From Massospora cicadina (taxonomy: Eukaryota; Entomophthoromycota; Entomophthoromycetes; Entomophthorales; Entomophthoraceae), in assembly GCA_022478985.1 (NCBI GenBank), contig JAKSZP010008031.1, positions 62,001-126,000 on the forward strand: 64,000 nt of DNA, in the 5' to 3' direction. Position numbers and translations under genes: made by a program. Of the stretch, positions 1-9,892 are shown piece by piece (position 1 is the stretch's first letter; the number at the start of each line of letters is the position of its first letter). The notes beneath the pieces were generated by a model that worked only from the letters and a program-made list of their open reading frames with translations, was not told where the DNA came from and did not search any database.

Positions 1-80
1 AAACAAAAACAAAACTGGTAGTTAGGTTATCTAGCTGTCCAATTACATATATAAATAATCAGGCTATTCCTTGCACTGTA
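1..80. other. AT-rich flank, no feature seen
   Basis: AT-rich sequence at the left edge in which I recognise nothing. Confidence 0.5.
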
Positions 81-143
81 GGTGGTAGCATAGCTGGTTA
101 TAGCATCTACCCATTATAGGAACACAAGCTTGAATCACACCTT
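81..143 (+). repeat. tRNA-like sequence, possible SINE head or tRNA relic
   Basis: A perfect match to the RNA polymerase III A-box consensus, TAGCATAGCTGG, lies at 86-97 and runs on into GTTATAGC as in a tRNA D-arm. About 30 bp downstream, AGCTTGAATCA is a weaker B-box-like match. Spacing is tRNA-like, but I could not draw a convincing full cloverleaf or acceptor stem. It is probably a tRNA-derived SINE head or a decayed tRNA gene; no 3' tail or TSD was found. Confidence 0.35.
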
Positions 144-880
144 TGTAGTATGGTGGGATACCTTGCCTCGTATTTAAGCTGACTGAGATTTTTTAGAATT
201 TTAAACCCTATGATGGTGGATGGTACTTTTAATATGAGGTTATCCAGCACAATGGAGTTATTTTTGGATACTGGGGTTCAGCCTATTGAGCTCAAATCGA
301 CTTACTTTTCCCCATATCCAAACGCAAATGTTTAATCTCAGGGGCAACCTGTTAAATGAAACTAAAATATACAAACCTTTTAAAGATTAATATCGGTACC
401 AGTTTAAAATTTATATAAGTAGTCACTGGTTACGATATCTTTATCTTCACAAGCGTTTAACTTTTTTAGCTATGGTATAAACATAAAACAATAGAATATA
501 AATACTTAAATTGATTGGTTAAAAATTAGGCAGCCGTTGTTTAAGTGAAGCTGTAGATAACTCCAATTTTAGCCTAAGCTGCTTAATAGATTTCCTCGTT
601 TCACAACTCCAAAAATTAAAACTATTTGCAGCTCATTAGAACTTCACTACGGATTTGAGTCGTCACTAAGAAAAGGGATAAGTGGAGAGGTGGGTAGTTT
701 GATACGTGCAAAACTAGGGGATTAAATTTCGCAGCTTACAAGGGGGTAAATCAAGGAGGTTCAAACTGGTACAAATATGACAATAGATAAAGTCCACGTT
801 TTATTTAAAGCTGGGGTCTACCTTTACGTCGTAAAACTATAATTAAGTCGCGGGTTCAATTATCGATTTGGTTGAAATAG
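144..880. other. AT-rich region upstream of the kinase gene
   Basis: No coding region or repeat is recognised. The last few hundred bases should hold the promoter of the kinase gene, but I see no distinctive element. Confidence 0.4.
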
Positions 881-2953
881 ATGGCGGCGTTTAATCGGGC
901 CTCCAGGGTCGCCTTAAGGATGGGTGGCGTTTTCGCCGGTAGCTTGGCCTCCATCCTTGCTTGGGATGGGGTATTTAACGACAGCACCTTAATAAGGAAC
1001 TTTCGTACCGTCCATACCGCCCTGATGATCGCTGCGGATTATAAGTTAAACTTTAAGCTGGCTAATGCCGAGAAGATCGACGACCTTCATACCCGTACCG
1101 CCGAGCGTATCTTGAATTGCTGTCGGGTTAATGGGTAGTACACGTCTATATTGTTTTATTTTGAGAATGATTTTTTCCATTTTTTACCTCTTGGTGCTGG
1201 GTTTGGTTGAGTTGAGTGTGAGGAGTTTAGTTGGGAAGCAGCCTACTGGTTGAGGTGGACCCGATCACCTTGAAGTAACATTTTTATGTTTATATTCATC
1301 AACCGAAATTGTATAATTGCATAATACAACGCCCCGCTAGATGAACCATAATCGGTCAATTTGTTTTTAAACGCTGGATAGCTTATCTATAACTCCAGCT
1401 TTTGCAAAAAAAGTGGTTACTATATGGCATATTTTGATTAGATATTAAGAGTAAAACTTTTCCGCATTTAATTGGTTACATTATTAAACTGCTGGCTAGA
1501 GGCCTTTACATAAAGTTCGGGCAGCAGATCGCGCAACAGGCCGCCATTCTGCCGCCGCAATACAACCGGATCCTTAAGGTCATGTATGACCGCGCGCCGG
1601 TGGTGGGAATTTACCGAGGTGGAGAAAATCTTTAGGGAGGATTTTGGAAAGGGACCGCTCGAAAATGTTCCAAAGTTTTGAACGGGTGGCGTTCGCGTCC
1701 GCTTCCATCGCCCAGGTCCACCGCGCCGAGCTATTGGACGGGACCCCGGTGGCGGTTAAAGTTCAGAAACCGTACATCCGCAAGCAGCTTGACTCCGATC
1801 TGTTCATCTACCGCACGATATGCCTCGGGTTTGAAAAGTTATTCGATCTACCGCTTTACTGGTCGACTGAGTATACCGAAAAGCATCTTAGGCAGGAGGT
1901 CGATTTTGTCCGAGAAGGCCATAACGCCGAGACCTGCCGCCAAAATATCGCCGACGAGCCTAGTTTGGCGTCGAGGCTCTACGTCCCCAAAGTTTATTGG
2001 GAAGCCTCCTCCCCTCGCGTTTTGACGGCCGAGTGGATCGACGGCACCAGCTTGATTGAGCACGCGTTGGTGGAAAAGCAGGGCCACTCTTTAACCTCGG
2101 TGATGACCACTCTGGTCGACCTGTTCGCCCATCAAATCTTCGTAACTGGGTTTTTACATTGTAAGTGTTTGATACCTTAGGCTTCATGACTAAGCGCTTG
2201 GTAGGTGACCCGCATCCGGGTAATATCTTGGTGCGCAGGAACCCGCAAACCGGAAAGACGCAAGTGGTGATACTGGACCATGGGCTTTATATACAGGAGA
2301 GTGAGATCTTTCGTCACCAGTATGCCCTCTTCTGGAAGAGCCTCTTTATGCTGGAGAGCGAACTTGCAACCACGGTTGCTCGACAGTGGGGAATCAACGA
2401 TGCGGACCTTCTCGCCACCGCCACGTTGCTGCGCCCCTACCGTGGGGCGCCCCATAGGGCACACTTGACACCGGTGGCCCGAGGAGGTGATTCTCACTAC
2501 AGTCGCCAGGTGGCTTTAAAGGAGCGGGCCCGCCAGTTCTTGGCGGATACCAAAAAGCTTCCCCGGGAGCTCATATTCGTGGGCCGCAACATGAACATCG
2601 TTCGCGCCAACAACAAGCTGCTGGGGTCGCCCGTAAACCGCATCTGCCGGATGGCCGACTGGGCCGTCATCAGCTTGGCGGGGGATTGGGAAAACCGGCC
2701 TTCCGGCACGCCGGCCAGCCCAGCTAACAATTCAACCTTCGGCAAGCTACGGTTTTATGCACGCTATCTCCAGTTCCGCCTAACCCTACTGTCGTTCGAT
2801 CTTTTCTTCTACGCGCATCGCTTAATGCAAGCCCTGAAATCTTTGGTTAGCTTGGCGCCCCCCAAAGGCTTCGAGGAGCTGCTGGATGATTCGATGGCGG
2901 CCCAGCTTAAGGACCGTCTGGGGATCGATATCACTCAGGCTTTTGACGGTTGA
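881..2953 (+). CDS. ABC1/ADCK atypical kinase, fungal MCP2-like, three exons with two 1-nt frame breaks
   Basis: Three exons, 881-1134, 1500-2160 and 2205-2953, ending at a TGA. Order of features: an Arg-rich N-terminus with a hydrophobic stretch (likely mitochondrial presequence); the ABC1 KxGQ motif as YIKFGQQIAQQ; the Ala-rich loop ASASIAQVH that replaces the kinase glycine loop; the lysine strand VAVKVQ; the glutamate helix LRQEVDF; the catalytic loop HCDPHPGN, with its Cys codon split by intron 2; and LDHG in place of DFG. Family knowledge: MCP2/ADCK1 proteins are inner-membrane mitochondrial UbiB-family members linked to lipid or coenzyme Q homeostasis; substrates are unsettled. The reading frame breaks twice in exon 2, at GGG near 1605-1607 and at AAAA near 1662-1665. 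Each is explained by one extra base in a short homopolymer, so a sequencing error or an early pseudogene is possible. Codon use is GC-rich, unlike the surroundings. The start is the first ATG that opens this frame. Confidence 0.85.
1135..1499 (+). other. Intron 1 of the MCP2-like kinase gene
   Basis: Donor GTAGTA at 1135 and acceptor CTAG ending at 1499. Splicing joins AAT-GG to A-GGC and gives the sequence N-G-G-L-Y-I-K, which fits the family exactly. The intron is much more AT-rich than the exons. Confidence 0.75.
2161..2204 (+). other. Intron 2 of the kinase gene, 44 bp
   Basis: Donor GTAAGT, a branch-point-like TGACTAAG, and acceptor GGTAG. Removing it joins CAT-T to GT-GAC and rebuilds the catalytic-loop HCDPHPGN. 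An intron this short is typical of fungi. Confidence 0.85.
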
Positions 2954-4282
2954 TCGATTTAACTTACCCTAGATCGACGCGCGTTTCTGTTAATCGAATG
3001 TATTAATTAAATGCTACGGTTTGGTTTTGGATTTAGAGGGCGTCTATAAACCTAGCCGTTCACCCTGTGCTTTGATACGTAACTGTTACCTTTAGAATAA
3101 ACTTTGGATTGCTCCAAGTTGTAAAATTTATTTTAGATCTTAAACCAATCTGAGTATCCAGGCCCCGTAAAGTTTAACAGCTGACTTATCCATCACCCCT
3201 TTATATACTATCTACCTTTGTAACCATTAGCTAGTTCTATTTAACCTTGCATAAAGATAAAAAAATCCGCCGTTTTTAATTAAGTTCTAGCATACCTTTA
3301 AACTTTTTGGGGTGGGTCAACCTTAAGACCAATCCACCCTATCAATAAGTCACCCACGTTTCAGGGTAGAACCCCTGTTCATCTAACTGGCAATAGGAAG
3401 TTCACCACCAGGCTATCTATTAAAAAGCTCTAACCCTATATTGCAAACCAAGCGTTCCCCTTGAGCCTTGCTTGCATAGAGAAAACTGACTATATCCCCC
3501 ATTAAAAGTTCAGCTTCATAGATATATAGAACTCTATAGATTAACATCTTAGGTAAGAAGTCAGCACACTCCAAGGGATTAGAATAGCAGCCACAGAAAT
3601 AATCATGGTTCTAATAATGATATATGAGTTAATTTAGCTAGGTATCTAGGTTTTAATTATGACTAGGTGACCCATGCGAATACTTCGCATCACTTCTGGT
3701 AATAGGATTCCTTATACGACTATCCTATGGATAGTACTTAATCAATAAAAATAGATTATTGCAAATAACGAATGATGCAAACTGGTATTAATATAACAAA
3801 AATAAAATATAATTTTTAAATAAAATAAAACTAATTTTGAAGTTGTGAAAAAATATTAATAAAAATTAGTAAATATATAAATAGTGTGATGTATATTTCA
3901 AAATAAATTTTTTTTCTAATTCAAATGAAAATATTTTTCACATTATTTGTATATTTTCTAATTTTTTAACAAAAAACTTACTATTTTTATAAGAAAATTT
4001 ACTTTTTTTCAGAAATTATGACAACAAACGCTTGCCACCTCAATACTATTGAGGTTAGAATAGTGCTCCACTGCTTTTGCAAATGTTGTATTACTTGTTT
4101 TAATTTGATTTACACGTTGTTTATACATTTATACGTTGTTTGTACGTTATTTATACGTTTATTCTATTCTATTCAGAGACTTCGGCACCACCATGACACT
4201 TTATACATGTAATTTTTAAATGAAATTTTTAAAATATAAGTTTTAAAATATAATTTTTTAATGAAAACATTAATTTTAAGAT
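2954..4282. other. AT-rich intergenic region
   Basis: Downstream flank of the kinase gene. AT content rises from about 3.7 kb on, with long A/T runs at 3780-4020. No coding region, tRNA or transposon end is recognised. Confidence 0.4.
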
Positions 4283-4405
4283 ATTTACTTATTTTTTGTC
4301 ATTAGAGGTAAAAATAATCTTCAAAATGGTGTATCAAACATTAATTTTGATACAGTATTAAGAGAGATATTTCATACCAATAAAAATACACATTTGAGAA
4401 ATAAT
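4283..4405 (+). repeat. Direct repeat, copy 1 (~125 bp)
   Basis: Matches 4690-4815 almost base for base over a core that includes GTCATTAGAGG and TTTTGATACAGTATTAAG. Neither copy codes for protein. The spacing of about 410 bp and lack of internal promoter motifs leave it open whether this is a short transposon pair or a local segmental duplication. Confidence 0.6.
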
Positions 4406-4689
4406 ATAATATTCAAACACCTGACCTTTATAAAATTTAAGTAGAACCAAACGCCGAGACGATTATGCTTGAGGAGATAATTGTAAAATCAATTGTGTTT
4501 TTGATTCATTTTGATTAGCTAACTTGCTAATTAGCTAAATGACTACTAACCACTTAACAAAACCATTTAAAATATCGAATCAAACGAATACCAAACTACT
4601 CAGCCGTAACAATATAGCGAATATCATCGAAAACATATAGGGGTTTCACTTGTTACATATAGAACTTTTTATTTTACTATGAAAAGAAT

Positions 4690-4815
4690 ACTTTATTTAT
4701 TTTTCGTCATTAGAGGGAAAAATAATCTTCAAAATGGCGTGTCAAATATTAATTTTGATACAGTATTAAGGGAGATATTTCACACCGACAAAAAAACACC
4801 TTTGAGAAATAATAT
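4690..4815 (+). repeat. Direct repeat, copy 2 (~125 bp)
   Basis: Second copy of the 4283-4405 repeat, with scattered substitutions. Both copies end near TTGAGAAATAATAT. I see no terminal inverted repeat or clear TSD. Confidence 0.6.
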
Positions 4816-5125
4816 ATAGAGATTGTTAAAATTATAGGCTAAAGTCTCTAACGATATCACTTGAAAACTCCAACCAGCTGCATAAAACTGTAAAGTTAAT
4901 ATAAAATTTATACGCAGTTGATTATCAGAATTTCTTGTCCTAAACCTTGCCCTATATCTTCATTATCAAAAATCTAATACGCAAAGCTAAGCAATATCTC
5001 TCAAAGTATAATTTATTGTTGGTGGCAACTATCTAAGCAACTAAGTAGATTAAAAGTTATAGAGAATTTAACAGTTTATCAACTATACCCAGAGTTTCCC
5101 TATCACTATTGGAAGCTAGATGATC

Positions 5126-5144
5126 CCATCTAGTACTAAAAAAA
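5126..5144 (+). mobile_element. LINE-tail micro-insertion 1 (19 bp)
   Basis: The inserted bases are ccatctagtactaaaaaaa. They sit between two perfect copies of the 13-bp target AAGCTAGATGATC (5113-5125 and 5145-5157). The insert ends in A, as expected of a target-primed reverse-transcription product, and matches the 3' terminus of LINE F. Confidence 0.8.
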
Positions 5145-5157
5145 AAGCTAGATGATC

Positions 5158-5848
5158 TTTTGTTTAGTAACTTAAACTATAAAAGATGATAAACTTTAAA
5201 TTATATATTATCAATTTATAAACCAATTGACAAACCTTACTTTAACACCTGATACAATATGGGTACTTCTTTGATGAGATACCCAAAAACAGTTTAAATA
5301 AAAATTAAACCGGTAGCTATCCACTATAGATTATATCATATAATCTTAGAATTGACTCTTTGATAGGGTTAAGGGTATTTAGTACAGATATCCAAAAAAA
5401 ATTGGGCTTGTCTGTTTTGGGGTGCACAGCTGTTGGTTTAGCGTGAAACATCTATGCCACTGAGTTGCTTTTAGTGTATTGGATTGAAATTAAATAAGAT
5501 ATTGACTGCATACCAAATTTTATTTTAATAAAAAGAGTTAGATGTATGGGTATTATTTTCACTTGTTATATCATTGGTTTGAGGATAGCAGCTGTAGTGA
5601 TACTCATAATATTTGCATCATTCACTGATTGTGCTATGCCATTTGTGACGCTCCCAAAACAGCCTTGCTTGCTCAGCACCAGACATAGGGTACCTGAGTT
5701 GACCCATAGCCTCCTCTTTCCAACAATTGGCATAAGTTATATTTTCAGCTGGCTTTTGGTCAGGCTGAGGCTAATATTGAGATTCTATAGTTTTTTACAT
5801 GCTTACTTTAAGTTTTTTATTATCTTATATAATTACTTTAAGTTTTGA
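5158..5848. other. AT-rich stretch without a recognised feature
   Basis: Contains only short, unconvincing reading frames. Nothing in it resembles a known family to me. Confidence 0.4.
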
Positions 5849-5989
5849 TATGGATACCATTTTTACTTTGATTTCAATATTTTATAAAATGATTTAAAAT
5901 TACACTTTAATTTCAATATTTTATACTTCAACTAATATTTTATATAATAAATTTAATATTTTATAATTTAATTTCAATATTTTTAGTCT

Positions 5990-6448
5990 GGGGGAGGATA
6001 CCCTATTTTTTATAACTCCATATCATCAATTAATTGATTAATAATAAGAGGGGATAGAGGAAATTATGTTCATCCTAGCCAGAACAGGTTTTGAACCTGT
6101 TACAGCATTTTTACCCCACCTTAGCTTGTGGTTACAGGTGTGTGCAACTATACCCGGTTGGGGGGATGATACCCCAGTGGTAGAATAGAGACCTCTACTG
6201 CTGCCTCCCTGAGTTCAATTCCGGCACAGGAACTTTGGGTAGGGGACAATTTTGACTGTGTTGGCATTGCACACCAATGCCCCAAACTGAGATAGCGAGT
6301 AGCAAAGGCGCTCCATGGAGTTCCTGGACTATCATATGCCACACATGGAGGTTTTCCAGAATTTTCCTCCTTTCCCATTCATTTGATTTTCCCCTTAATT
6401 GGTGTGGTATCATCCCCAGGTCAGCCCACCTCAAATAAAATTTAACAC
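5990..6448 (+). mobile_element. tRNA-derived SINE family S1, copy 1, interrupted
   Basis: Bounded by the 16-bp TSD TCAATATTTTTAGTCT (5974-5989 and 6449-6464). The head holds an A-box-like ATACCCCAGTGG and a good B box, GAGTTCAATTCC. The body is clearly the same as the copy at 7289-7568. The 3' end CCCCAGGTCAG...CCTCAAATAAAA matches the tail of SINE S3 and LINE G. The first 14 bp are duplicated because another element (6004-6159) inserted into the head. Confidence 0.8.
6004..6159 (-). mobile_element. tRNA-derived SINE family S2, nested in S1
   Basis: Lies between two near-copies of GGGGGAGGATACCC (5990-6003 and about 6160-6174), which form its TSD. On the minus strand it has an A-box-like AGCTAAGGTGG and a strong B box GGTTCAAAACC about 20 bp apart, then an AT-rich body ending in TTATAAAAAATAG. 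It is about 156 bp long and differs from S1 and S3. No second copy is seen in this window. Confidence 0.6.
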
Positions 6449-6530
6449 TCAATATTTTTAGTCTTAGTGATTATATCATATCTAGTTCCAACTACAGAAT
6501 CATCAGCAATTTCCTCAACATAAGTGTTTT

Positions 6531-6546
6531 TTAGCACTAGGTGGTC
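6531..6546 (-). mobile_element. LINE-tail micro-insertion 2 (16 bp)
   Basis: The inserted bases are ttagcactaggtggtc, that is GACCACCTAGTGCTAA on the minus strand. Flanking 18-bp repeats CCTCAACATAAGTGTTTT and CCTCAACATCAGTGTTTT (6513-6530, 6547-6564) differ at one base. The interrupted sequence aligns with the other foldback copy, which lacks the insert. Confidence 0.75.
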
Positions 6547-6705
6547 CCTCAACATCAGTGTTTTCTTTTGGTAGAACATAATTTGATATAAAGGATATAA
6601 TTTTTTTATATATAAAAAAGAGTGGGAAATAATATGCTTGCACTATTTCAGTGGGAATAATAAAATAAAACTTTTACCAAAATTGTGTTTAGATTAAAAT
6701 ATATA

Positions 6706-6835
6706 ATGTTGAAGTTGAAGTATAAGATATTGAAATTGATTTGTAAACTGTTGAAATTGAAATGCAAAATATTAAAATAAATTTGCAAAATATTGAAATC
6801 AAAATACAAAATGTTGAAATCAAAGTAAAAAAGGT
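6706..6835 (+). repeat. 21-bp minisatellite forming the right foldback arm
   Basis: Six successive 21-bp units of the form ATRTTGAAATYRAARTRYAAA, with substitutions but no change of period. The units are non-coding and highly AT-rich. The reverse-complement array lies at about 5868-5989. Confidence 0.75.
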
Positions 6836-6845
6836 ATATATGTCT

Positions 6846-7288
6846 TATGGCTGAGAATAAGTTCAAAATCTGGGGTATAAAATGATATCATAGTGTGACA
6901 AGCCTATAGTATTTTAGATGGCCATTAGTAAGTTTAGTATGCAATTGGACCAATTAATCATTTAAGAAATAGAGTAAATTTAACTAATTGCAATGACAAG
7001 CTTAATTTTAGTATGAGATTGGATCATTTAATATATAGCTAGATAAATAAAATTAGACAGTGTGGTAGATGACCATCAATTATTTAAGTATATAATTGGT
7101 CCAGTCAGAATCAAAAAATATCTATCATCTTCTTATATAGAATCATTTACCTTATTAACAAACCAAAATATTATTAAACCGCTCATTCAAAATGCTATAT
7201 TGATTTCAATTTTGCCCTATATATTATTTTGATATTTTAAGTATAACTTTTATTTGAATATCTTTGAGCATAAAAATAAGGAAACCTT
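6846..7288. other. AT-rich stretch with weak internal repeats
   Basis: Loosely repeated phrases such as GTATGCAATTGGACCAATTA and GTATATAATTGGTCCAGT occur near 6940, 7010 and 7085. No element boundaries are seen. Confidence 0.35.
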
Positions 7289-7568
7289 AAGGGGAGGATA
7301 CCAAAGTGGTAGAATAGGGACCTCTACCACTGCCTCCCCAAGTTTGATTCTGGTACAGGAACTTTGTGTAAGGGACAATTATGACTGTGTTGGCATTGCG
7401 CACCAATGCCCCAAACTGAGATAGCAAATAGCAAAGGCGGTCCACGGAGTTTCTGGCCTATCATACACCACGTGTAGAGGTTTTTTCAGATTTTATCCTC
7501 CTTTCCCATTCATTCAATTTCCCTTAATTGGTGCAGTATCATCCCCAGGTAAACCCACCTCAAATAAA
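7289..7568 (+). mobile_element. tRNA-derived SINE family S1, copy 2, uninterrupted
   Basis: Flanked by a perfect 19-bp TSD ATAAAAATAAGGAAACCTT (7270-7288 and 7569-7587). The tRNA-like head has A-box-like ATACCAAAGTGG and B-box-like AGTTTGATTCTGG; a body of about 170 bp follows. The 3' end has TATCATCCCCAGG then CCTCAAATAAA. The tail agrees with LINE G and SINE S3, which suggests LINE G-type machinery moved it. Confidence 0.85.
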
Positions 7569-7714
7569 ATAAAAATAAGGAAACCTTCCTGTGTTGATTC
7601 CCCTTATTATTAAAATCCTTCTAATAAGTTTAGCTAATTTTAGGGGGGGTGGGTTTTCTTTTTTTGCTCAAGTTCATTTTTGAGCAATTTAATTAAAAAA
7701 TAAGTTTATTTTAC

Positions 7715-8628
7715 CACTACCATCTGTCCACACCTTTTTATGATTTGTCTGTGGATCAGCTGCCTGCTGCTCCAATGTGGGGTAGCAGTGCTCCATCACC
7801 TAGTATTTTCTGCCCTGCGGGTAAACATGTTTGCATGGGGTCAAATAGCCCACTATCTTCATCCAGTCATTTTGTCCCCCCACAGTATTTAGCGCTCCAC
7901 CTGGCGCGCATCCACCCTTCTCACCCCCATCCTCTCATACACCCAAATGTTTCAATCCTAAACTCAATGCTGCCCCCTAACAAAGTGACCACCAGCTCGC
8001 CTTAGCTGCGGTGGCCTCTCCCCAATGCCCAAACCTATGCAAAGCAGTGGCCAAATCAGTGGCTCAATACCAATAAGGGCTGCCTACACTCTACTTCCCC
8101 CTGATTTCCCCAAATCTCCCTACATCAATATCTAAAAACTATTTTATGATGCTGAAGCTTCTGTCATTCATGTTGTTAAACTAGCAGATTTTAACACATC
8201 TGCCAAAATCATCTGACAGAGTATCTCCAATTTTTCCCAACTCCTTGAAGCCCACATTCAAGCTAAACTTCACATAGCATAATTTGTTGAAGCAGTCTAC
8301 TGCACTAATTTTGATGAGGAGGTGGAGAACTCATAATACAACACCATAATCCCACACTACACTGATGCCCAATGCCCTGGCTCTCCGCTTTAGCCCATCT
8401 CTCCAACCAACATGACATAGTTGTAATGAACTCATCTGCAGATAAACTGCCCAATTCCCCTTCACCCTCAGCCATAGTGGGTTAGCAATTTCTGCTCTCC
8501 ACCTGGTTTGTTGTTTTTATTTTATCTTTTCTGTCATTCTTTTGATCAGGTTATTTTATTTTATTTTGTTTTTAGTTTTGGTACTGTCTGTCCCCTGGTC
8601 AGTGTACCTCAAATAAATCATATTTTTT
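7715..8628 (+). mobile_element. Retroelement fragment ending in the LINE G-type 3' tail
   Basis: About 0.9 kb of sequence richer in C than its surroundings. A Pro/Ser-rich frame (7745-8005) resembles no domain I know. The 3' end CCCCTGGTCAGTGTACCTC then AAATAAAT is the same tail as in SINEs S1 and S3 and LINE G. It may be an internally deleted LINE, or a long SINE. No separate TSD was found; an AAGTTTATTT motif left of it (about 7702) and another right of SINE S3 (about 8927) may bracket both together. Confidence 0.45.
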
Positions 8629-8925
8629 AGGGGTGGAAGGTGAGTTAGTAGGGTGTGGCTATCAACCTGAAGGTTGCAGTTCAATTTCCACCCTTCACAC
8701 ATCAATTAGGGTGCCAGACAAAGAAAGCTATTGGCAGTTATAAGGTCTAATAACATGAAAACCTTACCCATGACTTAACCAGAAAAATATGGGTCCCAAT
8801 CCAGAGGTCAGAAAAACTTTATTCAATGAAGTTGACCCTGCTCAGGTTTCATGGCAATTATTTTTCTTTCCCTCTTTTGGTAATGCCTATCCCCTGGTCA
8901 GCTTGCCTCAAATAAATAAAAGTTT
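8629..8925 (+). mobile_element. tRNA-derived SINE family S3
   Basis: Starts GGGGTGGAAGGTGAGTTAG, with an A-box-like TGAGTTAGTAGGG and a B-box-like AGTTCAATTTCC about 35 bp later. The body of about 200 bp is unrelated to S1. The 3' end TATCCCCTGGTCAGCTTGCC then TCAAATAAATAAA is the shared LINE G-type tail. It directly abuts the preceding retroelement fragment. Confidence 0.7.
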
Positions 8926-8973
8926 ATTTATTTTTGGTCTATTTGTTTAAGAGGCATTATGGAACAAATATAC

Positions 8974-9452
8974 TTGAATATATATACCACTTTCCTTCAA
9001 TTTAAATATTTTGCATTTCAATTTTAAAATCTTACACTTCAATATCAATATTTTACATCTAAAATTAAACATTTTATAAAATAATCTCAGAATTTTATAA
9101 TTCAATTTTAATGTTATTCTTTTAAATTAGTATTTATTATTACACTGAAATGGAGGCAAGCATATTATTTCCCACTCTTTTTTCCTATTTATAATAAATT
9201 GCATATACTTTATGCCATATTATGATACCAAGCAAAAAAATTGATGCTGAGAAAATTGATGAGTATGTAGCTAGAACTAGATATTATGCAATCACTAACC
9301 TAAAATGTTAAAATTAATTTTTAAATAATAAACTTGTAATATAAAATGTTGATATTGAAGTAAAAAATGTGAAATTGAGGTGTAAAATGAATGAAATTGA
9401 AATATAAATATTGAAATTGAAGTGCAAAATGTTGAAATTGAAGAAAATAAGT
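8974..9452. mobile_element. Foldback-like element copy 2, arms of 21-bp repeats
   Basis: Left arm (about 8990-9125) and right arm (about 9335-9450) are inverted copies of the same 21-bp unit, e.g. ATATTGAAATTGAAGTGCAAA. The core (about 9130-9320) matches the core of copy 1 in reverse orientation: both have AAGAGTGGGAAATAATATG and ATATCTAGTTC. It lacks the SINE and micro-insertion of copy 1 and so shows the undisturbed structure of about 480 bp. No TSD is clear. It is non-coding. Confidence 0.6.
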
Positions 9453-9887
9453 ATGTACAATAAATTGCGTTTAGAGATGATTTATTAAGTCACTTTTATC
9501 AAACTTGCTGGTTGATTCTAAATTCTATTAAATAAAATTTTAACCCATCCATTAGCTATTACCCTACTGTAACTTATAGTTCTAATTTAGGACAATCAAA
9601 CCAATTACTTGACAAGATGATATAGACCTTTTTAGTTATATTACCAATCTCTGTTCTGGTATATTATGATTTGGTGTGATTTTTTAGACATTTCACATCA
9701 AACTGGAAAATCCAAAAAGAATTTGATCAAATGTAATTTCTTTTAGATATGATATATGATTTAGTTTTTTAACTTTAGGCTTAGGATGTTTTTTGTCAAA
9801 AATGCTATGAGCATGTAAAGTTACATTGAAGATGGTTTAATAGATTCTGAGATTACTGCGGACAAATCTAGATCACATAAGCATTTA
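9453..9887. other. AT-rich stretch without a recognised feature
   Basis: No coding potential, RNA gene or repeat recognised. Confidence 0.4.
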
Positions 9888-9892
9888 TCTAC

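Larger units (their letters stand above)
5849..6845. mobile_element. Foldback-like element copy 1, arms of 21-bp repeats, split by a SINE
   Basis: The left end GATACCATTTTTACTTTG and the reverse complement of the right end (6827-6845) are near-identical, so the element has terminal inverted repeats. The right arm (6706-6835) is about six tandem 21-bp units of the type ATATTGAAATTGAAATGCAAA; the left arm (to about 5989) carries the same unit in reverse. The unique core (about 6465-6700) has an inverted match in the copy at 8974-9452. A 5-bp ATATG abuts each end and may be the TSD. A SINE (5990-6448) and a micro-insertion (6531-6546) landed inside. There is no coding capacity, so any transposase would have to act in trans. 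Confidence 0.6.

Noticed and set aside
6648..6866. Minus-strand Phe/Asn/Ile-rich frame that looks like a repeat protein
   Set aside because: The periodic residues merely reflect the 21-bp minisatellite, which has no stop in that phase.
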